Assembly (NCBI GenBank): GCA_035771165.1
Contig: JAWNZC010000106.1
Coordinates: 3,007,501 to 3,071,500, forward strand
Reading direction: 5' to 3'
Source: Paragorgia papillata
Taxonomy: Eukaryota > Cnidaria > Anthozoa > Scleralcyonacea > Coralliidae
DNA: 64,000 nucleotides
A program made the position numbers and the translations under genes. The notes beneath the pieces are model-generated. The model saw only the letters and a list, made by a program, of their open reading frames with translations, did no database searches and was not told where the DNA came from. Positions 52,430 through 64,000 of this stretch are shown here, piece after piece (position 1 is the first letter of the stretch; every line of letters starts with the position of its first letter).

Positions 52430-55400
52430 ATAAAATCACTAGCCAATAAAATCACTAGCCAATAAAATCACTAGTCAATAAAATCACTAGCCAATAAAAT
52501 CACTAGCCAATAAAATCACTAGGCAATAAAACCACTAACCAATAAAATCACTAGTCAATAAAATCACTAGCCAATAAAATCACTAGCCAATAAAATTACA
52601 AGCCAATAAAATCACTAGTCAATAAAATCACTAGCCAATAAAATCACTAACCAATAAAATCACTATAACCACTAAAATAACCAGCCAATAAAATCACTAG
52701 CCAATAAAATCACTAACCAATAAAATCACTAGCCAATAAAATGACTAGTCAATAAAATCACTAGCCAATAAAATCACTAGCCAATAAAATTACTAGCCAA
52801 TAAAATCACTAGCCAATAAAATCACTAACGAAAAAAATCACTAGCCAATAAAATCACTATAACCACTAAAATCACCAGCCAAAAAAATCACTAGTCAATA
52901 AAATCACTAGTCAATAAAATCACTAGCCAATAAAATCACAAGACAATAAAATCACTAACCAATAAAATCGCTAGTCAATAAAATCACTAGCCAATAAAAT
53001 CACTAGCCAATAAAATCACTAACTAATAAAATCATTAGCCAATAAAATCACTAGTCAATAAAATCACTAGTCAATAAAATCCCTAGCCAATAAAATCAGT
53101 AACCAATAAAATCACTAGCCAATAAAATCACTAGTCAATAAAATCACCAGCCAATAAAATCACTAGTCAATAAAATCACTACCCAATAAAATCACTAGCC
53201 AATAAAATCACCAGCCGATAAAATGATTAGTCAATAAAATCACTAGCCTATAAAATCACTAGTCAATAAAATCAGCAGCCAATAAAATCACTAGTCAATA
53301 AAATCACCAGCCAATAAAATGACTAGTCAATAAAATCACCAGCCAATAAAATCACTAGCCAATAAAATCACTACTCAATAAAATCACCAGCCAATAAAAT
53401 CACTAGTCAATAAAATCACCAGCCAATAAAATGACTAGTCAATAAAATCACTAGTCAATAAAATCACTAGCCAATAAAATCACTAGTCAATAAAATCACT
53501 AGCCAATAAAATCACTAGCCAATAAAATCACTAGCCAATATAATCACTAGCTACTAAAATCGCTAGCCAATAAAATCACTAGCCAATAAAATCACTATAA
53601 CCACTAAAATCACTAGCCAATAAAATCACTAGCCAATAAAATCACTAGCTAATAAAATCACTAGCCACTAAAAATCACTAGCCAATAAAATCACCAGCCA
53701 ATAAAATCACTAGCCAATAAAATCATCTAACCACTAAAATCACCAGCCAATAAAATCACTAGTCAATAAAATCACTAACCAATAAAATCACTAGCCAATA
53801 AAATCACTAGCCAATAAAATCACTAACCAATAAAATCACTAGCCAATAAAATCACTAGCCAATAAAATCACTAACCAATAAAATCACTAGCCAATAAAAT
53901 CACTAGTCAATAAAATCACCAGCCAATAAAATCACTAGTCAATAAAATCACCAGCCAATAAAATCACTAGTCAATAAAATCACTAGCCGATAAAATCACT
54001 AGCCAATAAAATCACTAGCCAATAAAATCACTAGCCAATAAAATCACTAGCCAATAAAATCACTAGCCAATAAAATCACTAGTCAATAAAATCACCAGCC
54101 AATAAAATCACCAGCCAATAAAATGACTAGTCAATAAAATCACTAGCCAATAAAATCACTAGCCAATAAAATCACTAGCCAATAAAATCACTAGCCAATA
54201 AAATCACTAGCCAATAAAATCACTAGTCAATAAAATCACCAGTTAATAAAATCACTAGTCAATAAAATCACTAGTCAATAAAATCACTAGGCAAGAAAAT
54301 CACTAACATATAAAATCACTAGCCAATAAAATCACTATAATCACTAAAATAACCAACCAATAAAATCACTAGCCAATAAAATCACTAACCAATAAAATCA
54401 CTATAACCACTAAAATCACCAGCCTATAAAATCACTAGTCAATAAAATCACTAGCCAATAAAATCACTATAACCACTAAAATAACCAGCCAATAAAATCA
54501 CTAGTCAATAAAATCACTAGCCAATAAAATCACTAGCCAATAAAATCACTAGCCAATAAAATCACTAGTCAATAAAATCACTAGCCAATAAAATCACTAG
54601 CCAATAAAATCACTAGGCAATAAAAACACTAACCAATAAAATCACTAGTCAATAAAATCACTAGCCAATAAAATCACTAGCCAATAAAATCACTAGCCAA
54701 TAAAATCACTAGCCAATAAAATCACTAGTCAATAAAATCACCAGCCAATAAAATCACTAGTCAATAAAATCACTAGCCAATAAAATCACTAGCCAATAAA
54801 ATCACTAGCCAATAAAATCACTAGCCAATAAAATCACTAGTCAATAAAATCACTAGCCAATAAAATCACTAGCCAATAAAATCACTAGCCAATAAAATCA
54901 CTAGGCAATAAAAACACTAACCAATAAAATCACTAGTCAATAAAATCACTAGCCAATAAAATCACTAGCCAATAAAATCACTAGCCAATAAAATCACTAG
55001 CCAATAAAATCACTAGCCAATAAAATCACCAGCCAATAAAATCACTAGTCAATAAAATCACCAGCCAATAAAATCACTAGTCAATAAAATGACTAGCCAA
55101 CAAAAATTACTAACCAATAAAATCAATAACCAATAAAATGACTAGCCAATAAAATCACTAGCCACTAAAATCACTAGTCAATAAAATCACCAGCCAAGAA
55201 AATCACTAGCCAATAAAATCACTAGCCAATAAAATCACCAGCCAATAAAATCACTAGTCAATAAAATCACTAGCCAATAAAATCACTAGCCAATAAAATC
55301 ACTAGCCAATAAAATCACTAGGCAATAAAAACACTAACCAATAAAATCACTAGTCAATAAAATCACTAGCCAATAAAATCACTAGCCAATAAAATCACTA

Positions 55401-58400
55401 GCCAATAAAATCACTAGCCAATAAAATCACTAGCCAATAAAATCACCAGCCAATAAAATCACTAGTCAATAAAATCACCAGCCAATAAAATCACTAGTCA
55501 ATAAAATGACTAGCCAACAAAAATTACTAACCAATAAAATCAATAACCAATAAAATGACTAGCCAATAAAATCACTAGCCACTAAAATCACTAGTCAATA
55601 AAATCACCAGCCAAGAAAATCACTAGCCAATAAAATCACTAGCCAATAAAATCACCAGCCAATAAAATCACTAGTCAATAAAATCACTAGTCAATAAAAT
55701 CACTAGCCAATAAAATCACAAGACAATAAAATCACTAACCAATAAAATCGCTAGTCAATAAAATCACTAGCCAATAAAATCACTAGCCAATAAAATCACT
55801 AACTAATAAAATCATTAGCCAATAAAATCACTAGTCAATAAAATCACTAGTCAATAAAATCCCTAGCCAATAAAATCAGTAACCAATAAAATCACTAGCC
55901 AATAAAATCACTAGTCAATAAAATCACCAGCCAATAAAATCACTAGTCAATAAAATCACTACCCAATAAAATCACTAGCCAATAAAATCACCAGCCGATA
56001 AAATCACTAGTCAATAAAATCACTACCCAATAAAATCACTAGCCAATAAAATCACCAGCCGATAAAATGATTAGTCAATAAAATCACTAGCCTATAAAAT
56101 CACTAGTCAATAAAATCAGCAGCCAATAAAATCACTAGTCAATAAAATCACCAGCCAATAAAATGACTAGTCAATAAAATCACCAGCCAATAAAATCACT
56201 AGCCAATAAAATCACTACTCAATAAAATCACCAGCCAATAAAATCACTAGTCAATAAAATCACCAGCCAATAAAATGACTAGTCAATAAAATCACTAGTC
56301 AATAAAATCACTAGCCAATAAAATCACTAGTCAATAAAATCACTAGCCAATAAAATCACTACTCAATAAAATCACTAGCCTTTAATCACTAGTCAAGAAA
56401 ATCGCTAGTCAATAAAATCACTAACTGCAATGAAATCACTAGCCAATGGAATCACTAGCCACTAAAAATCACTAGCCACTAAAAATCACTAGCTACTAAA
56501 AATTACTAGCCACTAAAAATCACTAGCCAATAAAATCACTATAACCACTAAAATAACTAGCCAATAAAATCACTAGCCAATAAAATCACCAACCAATAAA
56601 ATCACTATAACCACTAAAATCACCAGCCAATAAAATCACCAGCCAATAAAATCACTAGCCAATAAAATCATTATAACCACTAAAATAACCAGCCAATAAA
56701 ATCACTAGTCAATAAAATCACTAACCAATAAAATCACTAGCCAATAAAATCACTAGCCAATAAAATCACTAACCAATAAAATCACTAGCCAATAAAATCA
56801 CTAGCCAATAAAATCACTAACCAATAAAATCACTAGCCAATAAAATCACTAGTCAATAAAATCACCAGCCAATAAAATCACTAGTCAATAAAATCACCAG
56901 CCAATAAAATCACTAGTCAATAAAATCACTAGCCGATAAAATCACTAGCCAATAAAATCACTAGCCAATAAAATCACTAGCCAATAAAATCACTAGCCAA
57001 TAAAATCACTAGCCAATAAAATCACTAGTCAATAAAATCACCAGCCAATAAAATCACCAGCCAATAAAATGACTAGTCAATAAAATCACTAGCCAATAAA
57101 ATCACTAGCCAATAAAATCACTAGCCAATAAAATCACTAGCCAATAAAATCACTAGCCAATAAAATCACTAGTCAATAAAATCACCAGTTAATAAAATCA
57201 CTAGTCAATAAAATCACTAGTCAATAAAATCACTAGGCAATAAAATCACTAACATATAAAATCACTAGCCAATAAAATCACTATAATCACTAAAATAACC
57301 AACCAATAAAATCACTAGCCAATAAAATCACTAACCAATAAAATCACTATAACCACTAAAATCACCAGCCTATAAAATCACTAGTCAATAAAATCACTAG
57401 CCAATAAAATCACTATAACCACTAAAATAACCAGCCAATAAAATCACTAGTCAATAAAATCACTAGCCAATAAAATCACTAGCCAATAAAATCACTAGCC
57501 AATAAAATCACTAGTCAATAAAATCACTAGCCAATAAAATCACTAGCCAATAAAATCACTAGGCAATAAAAACACTAACCAATAAAATCACTAGTCAATA
57601 AAATCACTAGCCAATAAAATCACTAGCCAATAAAATCACTAGCCAATAAAATCACTAGCCAATAAAATCACTAGTCAATAAAATCACCAGCCAATAAAAT
57701 CACTAGTCAATAAAATCACTAGCCAATAAAATCACTAGCCAATAAAATCACTAGCCAATAAAATCACTAGCCAATAAAATCACTAGTCAATAAAATCACT
57801 AGCCAATAAAATCACTAGCCAATAAAATCACTAGCCAATAAAATCACTAGGCAATAAAAACACTAACCAATAAAATCACTAGTCAATAAAATCACTAGCC
57901 AATAAAATCACTAGCCAATAAAATCACTAGCCAATAAAATCACTAGCCAATAAAATCACTAGCCAATAAAATCACCAGCCAATAAAATCACTAGTCAATA
58001 AAATCACCAGCCAATAAAATCACTAGTCAATAAAATGACTAGCCAACAAAAATTACTAACCAATAAAATCAATAACCAATAAAATGACTAGCCAATAAAA
58101 TCACTAGCCACTAAAATCACTAGTCAATAAAATCACCAGCCAAGAAAATCACTAGCCAATAAAATCACTAGCCAATAAAATCACCAGCCAATAAAATCAC
58201 TAGTCAATAAAATCACTAGCCAATAAAATCACTAGCCAATAAAATCACTAGCCAATAAAATCACTAGGCAATAAAAACACTAACCAATAAAATCACTAGT
58301 CAATAAAATCACTAGCCAATAAAATCACTAGCCAATAAAATCACTAGCCAATAAAATCACTAGCCAATAAAATCACTAGCCAATAAAATCACCAGCCAAT

Positions 58401-61400
58401 AAAATCACTAGTCAATAAAATCACCAGCCAATAAAATCACTAGTCAATAAAATGACTAGCCAACAAAAATTACTAACCAATAAAATCAATAACCAATAAA
58501 ATGACTAGCCAATAAAATCACTAGCCACTAAAATCACTAGTCAATAAAATCACCAGCCAAGAAAATCACTAGCCAATAAAATCACTAGCCAATAAAATCA
58601 CCAGCCAATAAAATCACTAGTCAATAAAATCACTAGTCAATAAAATCACTAGCCAATAAAATCACAAGACAATAAAATCACTAACCAATAAAATCGCTAG
58701 TCAATAAAATCACTAGCCAATAAAATCACTAGCCAATAAAATCACTATAAATAAAATCATTAGCCAATAAAATCACTAGTCAATAAAATCACTAGTCAAT
58801 AAAATCCCTAGCCAATAAAATCAGTAACCAATAAAATCACTAGCCAATAAAATCACTAGTCAATAAAATCACCAGCCAATAAAATCACTAGTCAATAAAA
58901 TCACTACCCAATAAAATCACTAGCCAATAAAATCACCAGCCGATAAAATGATTAGTCAATAAAATCACTAGCCTATAAAATCACTAGTCAATAAAATCAG
59001 CAGCCAATAAAATCACTAGTCAATAAAATCACCAGCCAATAAAATGACTAGTCAATAAAATCACCAGCCAATAAAATCACTAGCCAATCAAATCACTACT
59101 CAATAAAATCACCAGCCAATAAAATCACAAGTCAATAAAATCACCAGCCAATAAAATGACTAGTCAATAAAATCACTAGTCAATAATATCACTAGCCAAT
59201 AAAATGACTAGTCAATAAAATCACCAGCCAATAAAATCACTAGCCAATAAAATCACTACTCAATAAAATCACCAGCCAATAAAATCACTAGTCAATAAAA
59301 TCACCAGCCAATAAAATGACTAGTCAATAAAATCACTAGTCAATAATATCACTAGCCAATAAAATCACTAGTCAAGAAAATCGCTAGTCAATAAAATCAC
59401 TAACTGCAATGAAATCACTAGCCAATGGAATCACTAGCCACTAAAAATCACTAGCCACTAAAAATCACTAGCTACTAAAAATTACTAGCCACTAAAAATC
59501 ACTAGCCAATAAAATCACTATAACCACTAAAATAACTAGCCAATAAAATCACTAGCCAATAAAATCACCAACCAATAAAATCACTATAACCACTAAAATC
59601 ACCAGCCAATAAAATCACCAGCCAATAAAATCACTAGCCAATAAAATCATTATAACCACTAAAATAACCAGCCAATAAAATCACTAGTCAATAAAATCAC
59701 TAACCAATAAAATCACTAGCCAATAAAATCACCAGCCAATAAAATCACTAACCAATAAAATCACTAGCCAATAAAATCACTAGCCAATAAAATCACTAAC
59801 CAATAAAATCACTAGCCAATAAAATCACTAGTCAATAAAATCACCAGCCAATAAAATCACTAGTCAATAAAATCACCAGCCAATAAAATCACTAGTCAAT
59901 AAAATCACTAGCCGATAAAATCACTAGCCAATAAAATCACTAGCCAATAAAATCACTAGCCAATAAAATCACTAGCCAATAAAATCACTAGCCAATAAAA
60001 TCACTAGTCAATAAAATCACCAGCCAATAAAATCACCAGCCAATAAAATGACTAGTCAATAAAATCACTAGCCAATAAAATCACTAGCCAATAAAATCAC
60101 TAGCCAATAAAATCACTAGCCAATAAAATCACTAGCCAATAAAATCACTAGTCAATAAAATCACCAGTTAATAAAATCACTAGTCAATAAAATCACTAGT
60201 CAATAAAATCACTAGGCAAGAAAATCACTAACATATAAAATCACTAGCCAATAAAATCACTATAATCACTAAAATAACCAACCAATAAAATCACTAACCA
60301 ATAAAATCACTATAACCACTAAAATCACCAGCCTATAAAATCACTAGTCAATAAAATCACTAGCCAATAAAATCACTATAACCACTAAAATAACCAGCCA
60401 ATAAAATCACTAGTCAATAAAATCACTAGCCAATAAAATCACTAGCCAATAAAACCACTAGCCAATAAAATCACTAGTCAATAAAATCACTAGCCAATAA
60501 AATCACTAGCCAATAAAATCACTAGCCAATAAAATCACTAGGCAATAAAAACACTAACCAATAAAATCACTAGTCAATAAAATCACTAGCCAATAAAATC
60601 ACTAGCCAATAAAATCACTAGCCAATAAAATCACTAGCCAATAAAATCACTAGTCAATAAAATCACCAGCCAATAAAATCACTAGTCAATAAAATCACTA
60701 GTCAATAAAATCACTAACCAATAAAATCACTAGCCAATAAAATCACTAGCCAATAAAATCACTAACCAATAAAATCACTAGCCAATAAAATCACTAGCCA
60801 ATAAAATCACCAGCCAATAAAATCACTAGTCAATAAAATCACCAGCCAATAAAATCACTAGTCAATAAAATCACTAGCCAACAAAAATTACTAACCAATA
60901 AAATCAATAACCAATAAAATGACTAGCCAATAAAATCACTAGCCACTAAAATCACTAGTCAATAAAATCACCAGCCAATAAAATCACTAGCCAATAAAAT
61001 CACTAGCCAATAAAATCACCAGCCAATAAAATCACTAGTCAATAAAATCACCAGCCAATAAAATCACTAGTCAATAAAATCACCAGCCAATAAAAATTAC
61101 TAACCAATAAAATCAATAACCAATAAAATGACTAGTCAATAAAATCACTAGTCAATAAAATCACCAGCCAATAAAATCACTAGTCAATAAAATCACTAGT
61201 CAATAAAATCACTAGTCAATAAAATGACTAGTCAATAAAATCACTAGGCAAGAAAATCACTAACATATAAAATCACTAGCCAATAAAATCACTATAATCA
61301 CTAAAATAACCAGCCAATAAAATCACTAACCAAGAAAATCACTATAACCACTAAAATCACCAGCCAATAAAATCACTAGTCAATAAAATCGCTAGCCAAT

Positions 61401-64000
61401 AAAATCACTATAACCACTAAAATAACCAGCCAATAAACTCAATAAAATCACCAGCCAATAAAATCACTAGCCAATAAAATGACTAGTCAATAAAATCACT
61501 AGTCAATAAAATCACCAGTCAATAAAATCACCAGCCAATAAAATCACTAGTCAATAAAATCACTAGTCAATAAAATCACTAGTCAATAAAATCACCAGCC
61601 AATAAAATCACTAGTCAATAAAATCCCTAGCCAATAAAATCACTATAACCACTAAAATAACCAGCCAATAAACTCAATAAAATCGCCAGCCAATAAAATC
61701 ACTAGCCAATAAAATGACAGTCAATAAAATCACTAGTCAATAAAATCACCAGCCAATAAAATCACTAGTCAATAAAATCACTAGTCAATAAAATCACTAG
61801 TCAATAAAATCACTAGCCAATAAAATCACTAGGCAATAAAATCACTAACCAATAAAATCGCTAGTCAATAAAATCACTAGCCAATAAAATCACTAGCCAA
61901 TAAAATCACTATAACCATTAAAATAACTAGCCAATAAAATCACCAGCCAATAAAATCACTAGTCAATAAAATCACTAGCCAACAAAAATTACTAACCAAT
62001 AAAATCAATAACCAATAAAATGACTAGCCAATAAAATCACTAGCCACTAAAATCACTAGTCAATAAAATCACCAGCCAATAAAATCACTAGCCAATAAAA
62101 TCACTAGCCAATAAAATCACCAGCCAATAAAATCACTAGTCAATAAAATCAACAGCCAATAAAATCACTAGTCAATAAAATCACTAGCCAATAAAAATTA
62201 CTAACCAATAAAATCAATAACCAATAAAATGACTAGTCAATAAAATCACTAGTCAATAAAATCACCAGCCAATAAAATCACTAGTCAATAAAATCACTAG
62301 TCAATAAAATCATCACTAGTCAATAAAATGACTAGTCAATAAAATCACTAGGCAAGAAAATCACTAATACTATAATCACTAGCCAATAAAATCACTATAA
62401 TCAATAAAATCATTAGCCAATAAAAAATCACTAAATAAAATCACTAAAACCACTAAAATCACCTCAAAATCACTAGTCAATAAAATCGCTAGCCAATAAA
62501 ATCACTATAACCACTAAAATAACCAGCCAATAAACTCAATAAAATCACTCACCAAGCCAATAAAATCACTAGTCCATAAAATCACTAGTCAATAAAATCA
62601 CTAGTCAATAAAATCACCAGTCAATAAAATCACCAGCCAATAAAATCACTAGTCAATAAAATCACTAGTCAATAAAATCACTAGTCAATAAAATCACCAG
62701 CCAATAAAATCACTAGTCAAAATCACTAGTCAATAAAATCCCTAGCCAATAAAATCACTAAAACCACTAAAAATAAACTCAATAAAATCGCCAGCCAATA
62801 AAAATCACTAGCCAATAAAATGACTAGTCAATAAAATCACTAGTCAATAAAATCACCAGCCAATAAAATCACTAGTCAATAAAATCACTAGTCAATAAAA
62901 TCACTAGTCAATAAAATCACTAGTCAATAAAATCACTAAATAAATCACTAGCCAATAAATCTAAATAAATCACTAAAATAAAATCACTAATAAAATCACT
63001 AGTCAATAAAATCACTAGCCAATAAAATCACTACCTACAATAAAATCACTAGTCAATAAAATCACTAGCCAATAAAATCACTAGTCAATAAAATCTAGAA
63101 ACAATAAAATCACTAAATCATAAATAATAAAATCACTAGCACTGAATAAATCACTAGCAAATTAAATAACTAAGAAAATAATAAAATAAAGCCAATATTC
63201 CAGTAATAGCCAATAAAATCACTAACAATAAAATCACTATAAATAAAAACTAAAATAATCATAAATAAAATCACTAGCACCCAATAAATCACTATAAATC
63301 AACCAGCCAATAAAATCACCAGCCAATAAAATCACCAGCCAATAAAATCACCAGCCAATAAAATCACCAGCCATAAAATCACCAGTCATAAAATCACTAG
63401 CCAATAAAATCACTAATAACCACTAGCCAATAATCACTAATAATAAAATCACTAGCCAATAAAATCACTAGCCAATAAAATCACTAACCAATAAAATCAC
63501 TAGCCAATAAAAATCACTAGCCAATAAAATCACTAGCCAATAAAATCACTAACCAATAAAATCACTAGTCAATAAAATCACCAGCCAATAAAATCACTAG
63601 TCAATAAAATCACCAGCCAATAAAATCACTAGTCAATAAAATCACTAGTCATAAATCACTAGTAAAATCACTAGCCGATAAAATCACTAGCCAATAAAAT
63701 CACTAGCCAATAAAATCACTAGTCAAAAAAATCACTAGCCAATAAAATCACTAGTCAAGAAAATCGCTAGTCAATAAAATTACTAACCAATGAAATCACT
63801 AGCCAATAAAATCACTAACATATAAATTCACTAGCCAATAAAATCACTATAACCACTAAAATAACTAGCCAACAAAATCACTAGCCAATAAAATCACTAA
63901 CCAATAAAATCACTATAACCATTAAATCACCAGTCAATAAAATCACCAGTCAATAAAGTCACTAGCAAATAAAATCACCATAACCACTAAAATAACCAGC
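52430..64000. repeat. 16-bp satellite (AATAAAATCACTAGCC)n, right block
   Basis: At least 11.6 kb, running off the window. Variant blocks recur with a period of about 2.95 kb: GGCAATAAAAACACTAACC at about 54610, 54905 and 55320 again at 57560, 57845 and 58265; GCCAACAAAAATTACTAACC at about 55094 and 55514 again at 58039 and 58459. From about 62300 the units become irregular, with many short deletions. Continuous with the left block before the Ngaro insertion. Confidence 0.97.

Overview
The window is metazoan genomic DNA, most likely cnidarian (coral or anemone type). That assignment is inference: it rests on AT-rich composition, GT-AG split genes, Penelope-like elements, REL-type LINEs, a split-direct-repeat tyrosine-recombinase retrotransposon, hAT, P-like and TA-target DNA elements, and large intronic satellites. 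There are no prokaryotic features. Most long reading frames in the window come from repeats or transposons.

The backbone is one host gene on the minus strand, a sorting nexin 25-like (SNX25) gene. Nine exons can be read between 40524 and 920. Their splice phases join without a break, and they encode the end of the PX domain, a linker with a 20-nt microexon, and most of the Nexin_C domain. The upstream exons (PXA, RGS, start of PX) and the last exon lie outside the window. Everything else between 0.9 and 40.5 kb is intronic to this gene, and the satellite from 40.5 kb to the right edge probably fills an upstream intron.

Layout. 0-7 kb: a (CAAA)n tract, three 3' exons, a (TTTAC)n tract and a 4.2-kb minisatellite. 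7.6-13.1 kb: a decayed REL-LINE, then (TA)n tracts, foldback elements, MITEs and several hammerhead-ribozyme motifs. 13.3-23 kb: exons separated by LINE fragments, a PIF/Harbinger MITE and hairpins. 22.3-25.8 kb: Penelope-like (PLE) reverse transcriptase and GIY-YIG remnants with hammerhead-like motifs. 26.0-34.6 kb: a triple nest, in which a hAT element with an 8-bp target duplication (TSD) sits in a TA-flanked element, which sits in a second TA-flanked element. 34.6-37.9 kb: a near full-length but broken REL-LINE. 38.8-40.0 kb: a foldback with a THAP-domain fragment. 40.5-64 kb: a 16-bp satellite (about 16 kb visible) split by a nearly complete Ngaro/PAT-like retrotransposon (44.8-52.4 kb) with Gag-like, RT, RNase H and tyrosine recombinase frames.

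Most interesting: a dispersed set of hammerhead ribozymes next to (TA)n tracts, one with a perfect core and all three helices; long hairpins with unrelated stems but the same CTCGGCTTCGCCTCG apex; internal empty sites that date and delimit insertions; and exon-like coding pieces carried inside the nested TA elements.
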